Shown here piece after piece: positions 1 through 10,923 of a stretch of DNA of 64,000 nt (positions within the stretch are counted from its first letter, which is position 1; each line of letters starts with the position of its first letter). Where the stretch lies: assembly GCA_024752435.1 (NCBI GenBank), contig CP103034.1, forward strand, positions 372,001 to 436,000. Direction: 5' to 3'. Position numbers and translations under genes: made by a program. The notes under the pieces are model-generated. The model was given only the letters and a program-made list of their open reading frames with translations. It searched no databases and was not told the origin of the DNA. Source of the stretch: Allantophomopsis cytisporea. Its lineage: Eukaryota; Ascomycota; Leotiomycetes; Phacidiales; Phacidiaceae.

Positions 1-1
1 C

Positions 2-1690
2 ACTGTGAGAGAGGCTTTGGAGTTTAGCGCTTTGTTGCGTCAACCTCAACACGTCCCTCGCCAAGAGAAGATCGATTATGTTGATGAAGTTATCCGTGTC
101 CTCGAGATGGAGTCCTACGCCAATGCAGTTGTTGGAGTCCCTGGAGAAGGTCTCAATGTTGAACAGCGTAAGCGACTCACTATTGGAGTTGAGATGGCTG
201 CCAAACCTGCACTCTTACTCTTCCTTGACGAACCTACTTCCGGTCTTGACTCCCAAACTGCCTGGTCTATCTGTGCTTTGCTCCGTAAGTTGGCAAACAA
301 CGGCCAAGCTATCCTCTGTACCATTCACCAACCGTCTGCCATCCTCTTCCAAACGTTCGACCGCCTGCTTTTCCTGGCTAAGGGTGGAAGGACCGTATAC
401 TTTGGTCCCATCGGCGAAAATTCTCACGTCTTGACATCTTATTTCGAGAAGAACGGATCTAGACCCTGTGGCGAAGATGAAAATCCCGCGGAATGGATGT
501 TGGACGTTATCGGCGCAGCCCCTGGTTCTTCCAACACAATCGACTGGCCTAGCACTTGGAACGAGTCCCCAGAACGTCAAGAAGTCAAGGCTCATCTTTC
601 GGAACTCAAGTCTACTCTTTCTAGTCTTCCAGCTGACAGCGATCACGAATCTTTGCGTCAATTTGCTACGCCATTCCAGCAACAGCTTTATGCTGTAACG
701 GAGCGTGTATTCGTACAGTATTGGCGCACACCTGTCTACTTATACTCTAAGACTGTGCTTTGTGTATCCTCTGCTCTCTTTATTGGTTTCTCGTTCTGGG
801 ACTCCTCAACATCGCTTCAAGGAATGCAAAACCAGCTCTTTGCTATTTTCATGTTGCTCACTATCTTTGGTAATATCTCCCAGCAGATTATGCCTCACTT
901 CGCTACACAGAGATCTCTGTACGAAGCCAGAGAACGTCCATCAAAGGCATATTCATGGCAGGTATTCATCCTTTCGCAAATCATTGTCGAGCTTCCCTGG
1001 AACACTCTCATGGCCGTCTTGATCTTCGTATCTTGGTACTACCCAATCGGACTCTACAAGAATGCGCTTAATGCAATTGGCGGCTCCCAACTTAATGAAC
1101 GTGGAGGCCTTATGTTCTTGTACGTTTGGGGATTCCTGATGTTCACCTCGACCTTCACCGACATGGTTATTGCTGGAATCGACACTCCAGAAACGGCCGG
1201 CAATATTGGCAACTTGATGTTCTCGCTCTGTTTGATTTTCTGTGGTGTGCTAGCATCTCCATCCGTCTTCCCCCGCTTCTGGATCTTCATGTACCGCTTA
1301 TCGCCCTTCACCTACATCGTCGACGGTTTATTGTCCGTGGGCTTAGCGAATACCCTCGTCGTGTGCTCTTCAGCCGAATATCTTCACTTCAACCCACCCT
1401 CTGGCGAGACTTGCGGACAATACATGAACGACTACATCTATGGCAATGTTAGCGCTGGAATGTATGCCATGGGAGGTTACCTTAAGGACGAATCCGCCAC
1501 TACTGACTGCCAATTCTGTACAATCCGCGATACGAATACTTTCTTGTTGGCTCTTAGCAGTAGCTACTCGCACCGTTGGAGGAACTTTGGTATCATTTTT
1601 GCTTTTATTGCGTTTAATATTGCTGCCGCTATTGGACTCTATTGGTTGGCTAGAGTGCCGAAGCAGAAGAAGAAGGAGAAGGAGGAATAG
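2..1690 (+). CDS. PDR-type ABC transporter, C-terminal half (5' partial)
   Basis: Plasma-membrane multidrug (pleiotropic drug resistance, ABCG) efflux pump that uses ATP to export hydrophobic compounds. The gene runs in from the left edge: the frame is open at base 2 and the first ATG-like codon seen is only GTG, so the start lies outside. What is visible is the end of the second nucleotide-binding domain followed by the second membrane domain. The PDR-style signature LNVEQRKRLTIGVE lies at about residues 50-63, the Walker B/D-loop LLLFLDEPTSGLDSQ follows, then the H-loop TIHQPS. The NPAEWMLDVIGAA motif typical of PDR pumps comes next, and then about six hydrophobic segments from residue 240 to the end. 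The tail is very basic and acidic (KKKEKEE). No intron is visible in this 563-codon stretch. The substrate cannot be told from sequence. Family call is secure; subfamily is not. Confidence 0.93.
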   Translation, partial: TVREALEFSALLRQPQHVPRQEKIDYVDEVIRVLEMESYANAVVGVPGEGLNVEQRKRLTIGVEMAAKPALLLFLDEPTSGLDSQTAWSICALLRKLANNGQAILCTIHQPSAILFQTFDRLLFLAKGGRTVYFGPIGENSHVLTSYFEKNGSRPCGEDENPAEWMLDVIGAAPGSSNTIDWPSTWNESPERQEVKAHLSELKSTLSSLPADSDHESLRQFATPFQQQLYAVTERVFVQYWRTPVYLYSKTVLCVSSALFIGFSFWDSSTSLQGMQNQLFAIFMLLTIFGNISQQIMPHFATQRSLYEARERPSKAYSWQVFILSQIIVELPWNTLMAVLIFVSWYYPIGLYKNALNAIGGSQLNERGGLMFLYVWGFLMFTSTFTDMVIAGIDTPETAGNIGNLMFSLCLIFCGVLASPSVFPRFWIFMYRLSPFTYIVDGLLSVGLANTLVVCSSAEYLHFNPPSGETCGQYMNDYIYGNVSAGMYAMGGYLKDESATTDCQFCTIRDTNTFLLALSSSYSHRWRNFGIIFAFIAFNIAAAIGLYWLARVPKQKKKEKEE

Positions 1691-4309
1691 ATGTTTACGG
1701 TAACAATCATGTATGAGAAAAGGAGTATAAGAGTTTATTTAATTATTAGACTGTCGTTATAGATTCCGACGTCACTAAATACAATGTGTAAATTATTAGA
1801 GCTTCATTCATTTCTTGTCAAGGTCTATAGATTGAGCTATTATATCTTATGAGACTGTTAACATATCCCAAACTCTCCTTTATTTTTGAACATTAAATCA
1901 GAATGCCAAATGGAGAATGCTTCTCATTAGTAATGCCAAGTCAACTAAACCAACGTCGTTATTCGATGCCAAGTGTCAGATTCGGTGCGCAGCAGTCGTG
2001 CAAGGGGCGGCAGCAGGATTTGAGTCCTCAATTGATTAATTGAGAAAGTGAGCAGGAGGCTCTCTACAGCGATCCAAGTACTACGTAGTGCACCATACTG
2101 CGAACTCCATCTAGCAATCATGTAAAAAATGGAAGGTTCTCACTTTTACACAGTAATTAAATGAATGAGGTCCGTAGTTGACCGCACATGCTGCCATCAA
2201 ATCACATTCTCACCTTGAGTATACTTGCTTGGATACCTCACCCGCGCAATATACTGCCATATCCTAGCCGTGTGGGACTTCCACCTCACAGTATGAAGAA
2301 CTCGAGTTGTGGAGTAGTTTCCTGCTCCGATAATTTATATATATGAGGTATGGGACTCTTATCACCCATGAATTCTGCATCCCAGTACAGTGTACCGGTA
2401 TTCGAACCCCTTCACAGTCCAATATCTATACAATCGCCGTTGCTTATTTTGTCTCACTTCGTTCGACCTCGGCTCCTCAGATGTCGCCTTTTTTTCCAGC
2501 CTCTCATTGAGATCCGTGGTCTTCGATTCCGATTTGCGAATTCCGAGTCCCGTTTCGTTGGTGGTTGTTTCTGTCTTGGATGTCGTGCCCTCAGTGTGTT
2601 TCGATAATATATTGAGGAGAAATTGGACTCTCTCTCTACTCTGCTATGCTTATGGGCTTTAAATGGTCCGTAATTGAAGTACCTGGGCAGTATGTGTTGG
2701 AATGCTTCTTAATCTCGCGATTCACATATCGTTGCTTCTGGATTCTTCCTTTCCTTTCATTTCATGGCTTTTTGGACTTGACGACGCATTTAACATTTTA
2801 ATGATCTCACATTCAGTTTCCGAGTTCGTAGGTTCTTACCAAATCGTCATTTCCAAATGCCGTTTGTTGATTTTCGATCTCGGATCTCGTTTCTTCGACT
2901 CCATTCTTGATGCCCACAGCTCTTGTTATTCTTCTCGACTTAGGCTTTTAAGATCTTGGTTCATTAATTGAATTCTCACCCGGTACTAAAGTGTAGTTTA
3001 ATTTTAAAGTCATGACCTAGTTGTGCAACATCCTTGATTTTATGAAGTAAGTTGATTGTATTAGCATGCTCTAAAAAGTGGTGGTTCAGAGGGGGTGACG
3101 CGGCAGCCAAGACGCGGATATTGTGGTTGTGAAGCATGCCTTGACGGAAGGAGGCGGCTGGAAGTCTGAGCGTCGGCTCGGCACCCGCAGAAAACGCAGT
3201 GAAGGTCGGCTCACCGTAAGCGATCAAGGAGGAATGATTCATGGAAAAACAACCAAAAGAGAGGATCGTGCACCTGCTGTTGCACGTGTGCGTTTCGAAT
3301 TGAGTATCGACACCTCATAGAAAGAGAATGGCGGCGGTTGTTCCGACCCAGCAATGCACATGCTCAGAAAAGGAGTAAAATCCTTGGCAGAGATCATGAG
3401 CTTGAGATCAAGGTTGAATTCAATTCCATGTAAAGTTCACCGTCGGAACGATTGAGGGACCTTTTGTCCATGGCTGCCGGACTATCCAGAGCGGACCACA
3501 GAATATGCTTGTATGAGTACCGACGAGAAAAGCCCGCTGCACAGAATGTTCCAATGGTAATGTTTAGTGTCCTTCCATCGTTTCATGCAGACGACATCTA
3601 CGGGGTACAATTCATGACCAGCTACGGAGGACTCCGTAACTGGCATCGTTCTCAATGCCAGCACACAAAACTTCCTGCATTGAGAAACTCAAGATGCCCA
3701 TCTGGTGGGGTCTGTACTCCATACGGAGGACTGATACACGCTTCTCGTATGAGCTCCCCCACAGGATGATCGGTTAATGGTAGAGTTATGGAGTCGTATG
3801 CCATAGTGCTTCAAGCATCACACTCCTAGGGTCTTGGCAAAAATCCAAACAGTTCGGACGGTTGCAAAGCTATGGCCGTGGCCTCACGATTGATTGTACA
3901 TCTTCTGGAAATGATCCCTGACAAAAACAACGGTGCTAGTCATTGTGTTCCGGTATGCCAACGGCCAAGCCCAGCCGAAGGAGACTTTCTCTAGTCGTTT
4001 TATCGCCGGTACCATACTGCTTAACAAAACCATATATATCCATTTGCCTGAGACTCCACTTATTCTATCTATCTGAAAGCTTGCTAGACCGCCGTTGACT
4101 CTTCTGGAAATCACTGTTGATGGAGCTTGGTTGAACGGGAGATATGCACAATGCTATCTACATACACATATATACATATATATGTGTGTGTGTGTGTGTG
4201 TTCCTCTCATGCTGAATCGTTTCTTCACACTCACACTCCAACTACAAACAGCAGTCTGCTAATAACTTAATCCATTCACTCCTTTGTTGTTGTTTTTTTA
4301 CCACTTCCA
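1691..4309. other. Intergenic, no gene seen
   Basis: About 2.6 kb with no recognisable coding region. Bases 1691-2000 are AT-rich and should hold the 3' end of the ABC transporter transcript. Bases 2350-2970 are strikingly T-rich on this strand and give only short open frames with no familiar motif. The last 300 bases should contain the pectin lyase promoter, including a CATATATATCC-like TATA element near 4030 and an AT/TG microsatellite at 4161-4200. Confidence 0.6.
4161..4200. repeat. AT/TG microsatellite in pectin lyase promoter
   Basis: A CATA/TATA run passes directly into nine TG units (4183-4200) and ends about 110 bases before the pectin lyase start codon. The first half is partly self-complementary (ACACATAT..ATATGTGT). 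It lies in the likely core promoter or 5' leader. Confidence 0.85.
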
Positions 4310-5763
4310 ATGAAGTCATTCGCTCTTTTCAGCGCGGCGCTTGCCGCCTATGCTGGCAATGCTGTTGCAACCAGCGTTTATGGAGCTGCGGAAGGATTTG
4401 CAAAGGGTGTTACTGGTGGTGGTTCAGCTACCGCTGTCTACCCTTCCACAACTGATGAGCTGGTTAGCTATCTCGGTGACGATGAAGCCCGCGTTATTGT
4501 TTTGAGCAAGACGTAAGTTGTGTTGTCCGTTACGCAACCTCAGCACTTGCTAATAACATGTTTACAGCTTCGACTTCACCGAAACTGAAGGTACCACCAC
4601 CGGCACTGGTTGCGCCCCTTGGGGTACTGCATCCGCTTGCCAAGTTGCCATCAACCAGAATGATTGGTGTACCAACTACGAGCCTGATGCTCCTTCAGTT
4701 AGCGTATCATAGTAAGTTAGCCATGATGGTTTTGAGATACAAAGCCCCTTCCATCAATATGGAATTCCTTTAACCAATTCTTTATAGTGACAATGCCGGT
4801 ATTCTTGGTATCACTGTCAACTCCGATAAGACGATCATCGGTGAGGGCTCTGCGGGTATTATCAAGGGCAAAGGTCTTCGTCTTGTCTCAGGTGTGAGCA
4901 ACATCATTATTCAGTAAGTCGTATTTAGAAGCCTATACTATCACTGCTAACATCTCTATCCAGAAACATTGCCATCACGGATATCAACCCAAGATATGTC
5001 TGGGGAGGTGATGCCATCACTCTCGATGACGTCGATATGATTTGGATTGATCGCGTTACTGTATGTCGAAACATCTCGTGAAGAATGATTGTACGATTTT
5101 TAGCACCCACTGACTCTTGATATCAACAGACTTCTCTTATTGGTCGCCAACACATTGTCCTCGGTACGAGCGCCTCAAACCGTGTCACCATTTCCAACTG
5201 CGAAATCGATGGTGTGTCTGATTACTCTGCCACTTGTGACGGCAACCACTACTGGGGTATCTACCTTGATGGTTCTGGAGATATGGTTACCTTGAAGGGC
5301 AACTACATCCACCACACTAGCGGTCGCAGTCCAAAGGTTCAGGGCAACACTGTTTTGCACGCTGTAAGTGTCCTCTATTACTACTTCTAAGTGGATGATT
5401 GAAACATAACTAATAATTATCCAGGTCAACAACTACTGGTACAGCAACAGCGGACACGCATTCGAAATCGGCAGTGGTGCCTATGTTTTGGCAGAAGGCA
5501 ATGTCTTCCAGAACATCGATGTCGTCGCAGAATCTCCAATAGACGGATCCCTCTTCACTTCCCCAAGCACCTCCGCCAACACTGCCTGTAACACCTACCT
5601 CGGCCACAACTGCGAGGTCAACGGTTTCGGTAGCTCTGGAACATTCAGCCAGTCTGATACCGGTTTCTTCTCCGACTTCTCTGGCAAGAACATTGCTTCT
5701 GCTGATGCATACAGCACTGTTGTCTCCAGTGTTACCTCAACTGCTGGTTACGGAAAGCTTTAA
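4310..5763 (+). CDS. Secreted pectin lyase (PL1 family)
   Basis: Extracellular enzyme that cleaves methyl-esterified pectin by beta-elimination, used to macerate plant cell walls. Six exons: 4310-4512, 4568-4711, 4788-4913, 4964-5060, 5130-5363 and 5425-5763; all introns are GT..AG and the joined frame gives 380 residues. An N-terminal signal peptide (MKSFALFSAALAAYAGNAVA) precedes the mature chain. The parallel beta-helix family shows as CAPWGTASACQ near residue 85, PRYVWGGDAITLDD near 170, and YIHHTSGRSPKV near 250-262, where the Arg (about residue 256) matches the catalytic arginine of pectin lyases. The Trp in VWGGD and the cysteine-rich WGTASAC segment favour pectin lyase over calcium-dependent pectate lyase. 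Length agrees with fungal pectin lyases. It stands alone; regulation by pectin or glucose is likely for the family but no site was demonstrated. Confidence 0.93.
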
Positions 5764-6435
5764 TTTTAACACTTGATAGAGAGCCGGATGTCTTTTGCTT
5801 CTATGCGATGAGCGCATTGTGTGGGAGCCAAACATAAATGGCGGATCTTCATAGAACTTGAGGAAGGGAATACTGTGTATATCTCTTCCTATCATTTATT
5901 CTTCGCTGTATATAGTTATTTTCACTTGTAGATATTACTACGCTTCATCCAATCAACCGAACCGGTATAGCCAGTATCATCATGTCATCCTCAAATATCT
6001 TCATTGACAAGCACGCTGGTGTTTTATATTGACCGACTCATTCAACAAACTGTGCATATAGCTAGTCATTTCACTCAGAAATCTATACTCTTACTTATAG
6101 CATTGAATATGTTTTGATACTCCTGAATTGCGGTTTTTGGGCGTCGTCGATTAGTCATTAGGCTGCAGTTTCATCGCGCGGGAGTGGCAGGCAACAATCT
6201 TGTCAGCCAAGGTAAGTTACATAATTGGCCCACCTACTCTTACTCTTATTCTGAGTACGGTTTCGCACCCATATTTGGCATCAACGATGGAATATGTTGG
6301 AATAAGTCAGCTACACCTGTGTGCACTGTAAGGCTCCACCTGGTCAGGTTAATCGGACGCGGCCAACAAAGAACTCGATCGAAGTCACGAGTCTATGTGC
6401 AGACTGAAGTCCCCTTGCGCCGGCGACCCTCATAA
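5764..6435. other. Intergenic between pectin lyase and acetyltransferase relic
   Basis: The first part is the expected 3' end of the pectin lyase transcript. The section from about 6180 could once have encoded the N-terminal third of the acetyltransferase relic that follows, but all three frames are interrupted and I recognise no motif in it. Confidence 0.5.
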
Positions 6436-7402
6436 TGTCAAACCCTGAAGCTTGTCAGCTTCATCTATCATCACGCGCTGGCCGATGGTACGTCAGGATT
6501 AGCTGTTCACCGCTCACTTCTATCCGAGATCCTGGCCATAACAGAGGCAACACATGGCTCTGATAGAGACAGTATCGGTACTCATAATGCAAGTCCGATA
6601 GTCATTCCACCTAAGAAAGCTCTTATTCCAAATTTGGAGGCTCTGCATCCACTTCCACTATCAATCCTCTATCTCCTCAAAGTATTATGGACGGAATATT
6701 TCCCCAGCTTCCCAAAGTACCTTTGGACAGCTTCCGCCATTTCGGATTCGCCAGCTATGCAAAAATCTCGGTTTCGCTCCGTTAACTTCTCTAAAAGCAT
6801 AACAGATGGACTCTTGGCAGCTTGTCGTCGCAACTCTACAACCCTGACTTGTACTGTTGAGGCTATTCTGGCTGCTGCTGTATTTTCTCATATCTCACCT
6901 GAGAGATATCTCATATTACGCGTCGATGGTGCAGTGTCACTTAGAAGATGGCTCTCATCAGAGGTCGTAGATGAGGACTGTATTGGAACGTGGGTTTCTC
7001 GCTATATGGAAGAATACCATCGCCCTGACGACAGAAAAGAGGCCTCCACTGCCGATCGGTTGGAGCTATTCTCCTGGGACGAGGCGCGACGAGTGAAGAA
7101 GACTATTGATGCCGAACTGAGTAAGAAAGGAACAAATAGTATAGTGGCCCTGCTAAGGTATGCTGGAGACTATCATAAGTTTTTTTTAAAAGAAGATTGG
7201 AAAACCACGAGAAGAAAGTTTTGAGTTCTCGAATATCGGAGTATTCAAGCCGGCAGAAGGTAAACGCGATGATGACAGATGGAGCATTGGAAGGGTAGTA
7301 TTCAGTCAAAGTGCAGATGTGGTTGGGGCAGCTTTTGAAACATCTCTCGTCACTGGAGGAGACGGGTGCTTAAACATTGGATTTTCCTGGCCGGAAGAGT
7401 AG
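6436..7402 (+). pseudogene. Alcohol acetyltransferase-like relic, truncated and frameshifted
   Basis: Remnant of an alcohol O-acetyltransferase-type enzyme (BAHD/condensation-fold relatives that transfer acetyl from acetyl-CoA). The frame opens just after a TAA at 6433-6435 and soon reads FIYHHALADGTSG, whose HHxxxDG is the catalytic motif of this fold. It continues about 240 codons to KDYHKFFLK-like sequence near 7185, then stops in that frame at 7222-7224. The expected continuation (IGKPREESFEFSNIGVFKP, then a segment ending GFSWPEE and TAG at 7400-7402) is intact but in another frame; removal of one A from the AAAA run at about 7189-7192 would align the two. There is no credible N-terminal third. 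The position of the catalytic motif only about 15 codons into the open frame confirms the 5' loss. An unrecognised intron or a sequencing slip at the homopolymer could explain the 3' break, but not the missing start. Confidence 0.72.
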
Positions 7403-8530
7403 TCGACGGGGCATGGATGCAAGATGTCATAATATCATTACAGAACACCATATCATCGCTGGTAATTCCAGATAGCTGATAAGATCTAATCTTGCAATAT
7501 ATTCTGCCTTCGTCTACACGTGCATTATCACGACTGAATGAGAAAGAACTACTCGCATTAGCTTTGAAGTCTGTATAAATTACTGAGGGTGACCATGATA
7601 TCTGCTCGCTACATACAGAACTTTTCCTAGATCCTTAATATTTAAACGTGACTAGCCCTAGAATTCTAGCCATGACGTCTCCGGCGTTCAATTACAATAC
7701 AGGTTTTATGATACTTTTCCTCCGGTTTTCAAGTAACCTATCGTTATTGAGCCTAAACACAAGAACATGATCCACGGCTCAAATGGACCGTTAAAATTAC
7801 TCACGCACCCTCTTGCGGGTCCTGTGAGACCGTATATCTCAGCAGTCGATATCATTGTATTATTTAAGATCTAATCCAGGTGTGCGCGCGCAGAAAGTCA
7901 AGAAGACCCGCGATGCCAACGACGTGACATTATTAGTTCAAGAATAGAACCTGGGCCTACTACTTCAACGCAGCAATAAAAGGATGTTTTCCGCACCTAT
8001 CTTGACTCTGTAATTGAGCGTTTCGGCAGACTGCAGAAGTAGTAGACGTATATCTTCATTTTATAAGAAAGTGCCATGAGAATAGATCTCCTGCCTTAGA
8101 ATTCGGCAGATTCTATATGTTGTCTATTGTATACATCTACGTCTGTATCAGGCAAGAACCTTACGCTCAAGTATACTATCAAGCTATCTATCAAGTATCG
8201 TCGATCTTTTAAAAATGAGTTGAATGACAGTCAAATAGCTCTACTAAAAATTCGTTCTCGGATAGTACGTTGCTTATCGACGATTTACCTTGTGTTTCTG
8301 CGTCGAGTATTAGGGACTTAACAAGGTCTAGAAGTACATTCTTTTCCAGCTTAAGCGTCAAGATACAAGAGTTCTTCTACTCTTCTGCCTGACTAAAGAG
8401 TAATCCTACGTTCAAAATTAGTCTATGTGTGTCGGAAAACCCGATGAGAAGGATCTCTTACTTGTCTATTTCAATTGCTACAAGTTTCTAGTTTGGGTTC
8501 AGGATAGATACTTATATACATCTGCAACTG
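7403..8530. other. AT-rich stretch, no gene seen
   Basis: Rich in TA, CTA and TAG words, with only short open frames and no motif recognised. It looks like long-decayed sequence, possibly mutated repeat DNA, but no terminal repeats or transposase motif could be found. Confidence 0.5.
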
Positions 8531-9331
8531 TCATAATTCTACCACTTTTTCCTTGTCAAACCCTACCGCCTGGCTAAAATAGTAACCCTTCTGGTTTGTT
8601 ACAACTCTCTTCCCCGTCTTAGTATCCTCAAAATCACAATTATAATGAGTGTGTCTAAAAGCCGAGATCTTGACGTTGCTGCTTGTCCAGCATTCCTCCA
8701 TGGAAACATTGGTTCCAAAGCCTGACGAGATTTTGCTCGAAGCGTGTGCTGGATCTACAGCTTAAGGCACTATAGTAGGACTATGGTGTGTGAAAACAAC
8801 AATTTTACGATGCGGTTCAGCTGCCGCTATTGCCTTGACCTGCTCATTTAGCCATTGAAGGTCTCTGTTGTAGGCAGCACTGTAATCTTCCACGGTCCAG
8901 CCTTTGATATAGTAGAAATAGTTGAGACCAAAGCTGACCATGTCACTCTGCTCCGGTGTGATATGGGAGTAGAGAGTACAGCCTAGAATTGTAACCTCAG
9001 CCGATATATCATACCTGGTCTGGTCAAGAAATATCAAAATTCCAAGGCCATCATTGGCTTGTCTCTTCGTACTGTTTTCGCTCTCCAACTCCCGACATTT
9101 CTTCTTAGCAATGTCCCAAGTGCCATGATAGGGTTCATGATTGTCAAGCAGTAGGAGCACAATCTCAAATTTCAGCAGTTGCACTGAAACAAATTCAGAG
9201 TATTCTAGGTATTTCACACAGCCGATGTCGCCTAGTAATACAAGGTAGGGGCTTTTGGGGATAACCTCAAAAGCATCATAGCCACGTGGGGCTTCAAGAT
9301 GCAAGTCAGATAGGAGCTGAATCTGAATCAT
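8531..9331 (-). pseudogene. Calcineurin-like metallophosphoesterase interrupted by one stop codon
   Basis: Member of the calcineurin-like phosphoesterase family (metal-dependent phosphoester hydrolases; fungal cytosolic type of unknown substrate). From the ATG at 9329-9331 the frame reads MIQIQLLSDLHLE, LLGDIG, DNHEPYHG, VFTHHSP and, after the break, FRHTHYNCDF: every metal-ligand motif (DxH, GD, NH, H, HTH) is present in the right order. Codon 190 is TAA (8762-8764). Beyond it the same frame stays open for 76 codons, keeps typical family sequence (SSGFGTN, EECWTSSNVK, GKRVVTNQKGYYF) and ends at TGA 8531-8533, giving 266 codons in all. Two conserved glycines are altered (GNHE to DNHE, GHTH to RHTH), so decay may have begun before or after the nonsense change. 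Not an obvious intron. A sequencing error or stop readthrough are alternatives. Confidence 0.78.
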
Positions 9332-10176
9332 TGCGTCGGTGGCCCTATAAATGATGTCTAGTATGTAGAGTAACAAGTTGTGATGTCGACAATATAGCCA
9401 TGTAGCACAAAGCAAGGAACAAACAGATTCAGGCTTTAACTGCTTTGCTGGATCTTAGTGTAACAAGGATAAGTCTTGGTGACAGTATAAAACTGATTCT
9501 AAAACGCAGTCGAATAATAAAGAGATTTAAGTATGGAAATCCCACTGCGGTAGATTTTGAAATTTTCGCTGCAATTCGTCGAGAAATCAGAGATGGCCAA
9601 GATACTATTGATGACTGCCTGTCGTATTACGCACTCGGTAAGTGAGCACAGATGTAATTTTGCATTACGGTGTATTATTCTCAATTTTGTCGTAATTGTT
9701 GTGGGGCTTAGGCAAACGAACTCGCTTAGTACATATATAACACATCCATACATACATACGTAGGTAGAGAGCTTGGTGGGCGAGGATCTCTGATCTAGAT
9801 ATAAACACTCCATAGTAGAACCTGTCCACTTGTAGTGAGCTTTGTTGGTTAGCCAAGGCCAATTTGTTGCGTGATCTTCGGCCGTGCCCTTACTGTAAAG
9901 TCAGTACAAGTTTCTTAAACGATTTTCGTAGCCACTGGCAGATCTCATAGATACATAAGAAGCATACCGAAAGCTTAAACGGGAAGTTCTTTGCGTAAAG
10001 GTACTTCTTGAAGCAAACTACAAAAATCGGAAGACTACGATCAACACAAATATGCTCACCTTATGTGCGCCCCCTAAATCCTATACTACTTAGCAGTCTA
10101 ACTTCACATTCTGTCGATTCTTTTGCTCTTTATAGGCGTTCTTGTGGTCTGCTTGAGGTTTAAAGTATGTTCTTTA
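9332..10176. other. AT-rich stretch, no gene seen
   Basis: Holds the presumed promoter side of the phosphoesterase relic and the 3' side of the HAD gene. Short open frames at 9445-9645 (+) and 9499-9813 (-) overlap each other and show no motif. Confidence 0.5.
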
Positions 10177-10923
10177 CTACTTGAGGCAAATGACAATCCC
10201 AGCAATTGCGGCGAGTGTGCCGTTTGGATCTTTTACACGCACTGTCTCCAGCCCAAGCTCCTTTGCAGGGTAATCATTGCCGCCCGGAAATATAGCGTCA
10301 CCGATAAACATCATCTGCTCGAGCGGAATCCCACTTGCGTCACGCAGCTTTTGGAGGCCGTATGCCTTGTCGACGCCCTTCTGAGTAATGTCTATCGAGG
10401 TTGCCCCGCCCATGTTGATTGATAGCTCTGGCAGTTGTAGACGCAGATCTGCCTGGATTACTTTGCGTTTGGCGAAGTCAGGGTCCCAATGCTCCTTCTC
10501 GGCGACTGGTGCTTCCTGGCCGAGGGCTGAGAAGGTAATCTGGCTGCCACGATCCTCAATCCGCTCACCCCAGGTCTTCTCTGGCTTGAAGCCGGTGGCC
10601 TCGAGCGAGGCGTCGAACGCGTCGAGAATTTTCTTCTTCTCATCATCGCTGAATAGCTCAGCATAAACGGCCTGCCAGTCGCCATTCTTGTGCGTGTAGA
10701 GTTTGGTGCCCGTAGTCGGCATCAACCATAGCTTCGACAGATCCGCGCGAGCCGGTAAGCGGCTTACGATCTGCTTTTGGAATTGCGGCCAGTCACCACC
10801 TGAGATCACCGCGACATTAGCAACAGCCAGCAAGTCAGCCAGCGCCTCGCCCATCGTATCTTTCAGCGCCTGCTTGCTCTCAGCGAGCGTTCCATCAAGA
10901 TCGAATGCAACAAGAGTGATCAT
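10177..10923 (-). CDS. HAD-superfamily phosphatase, phosphomannomutase-like, bacterial-type
   Basis: Predicted Mg-dependent phosphohydrolase or phosphomutase of the HAD type IIB group, cytosolic, acting on a sugar phosphate or similar small substrate. The 248-residue protein carries all four HAD motifs: DLDGTL at residues 8-13 (catalytic Asp nucleophile and partner), the motif II Ser in VISGGDW near 40, the motif III Lys in DITQKGVDK near 190, and the acidic motif IV in FIGDAIFPGGND near 213-224. The start is the ATG at 10921-10923, directly before the hydrophobic first strand. There are no introns. The coding region is visibly richer in G+C than the AT-rich DNA on both sides, and the sequence style (compact, no fungal insertions) resembles bacterial HAD-IIB proteins. 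This suggests horizontal transfer, which is inference. It is intact although its neighbours are broken. Confidence 0.85.
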   Translation of the reverse strand: MITLVAFDLDGTLAESKQALKDTMGEALADLLAVANVAVISGGDWPQFQKQIVSRLPARADLSKLWLMPTTGTKLYTHKNGDWQAVYAELFSDDEKKKILDAFDASLEATGFKPEKTWGERIEDRGSQITFSALGQEAPVAEKEHWDPDFAKRKVIQADLRLQLPELSINMGGATSIDITQKGVDKAYGLQKLRDASGIPLEQMMFIGDAIFPGGNDYPAKELGLETVRVKDPNGTLAAIAGIVICLK

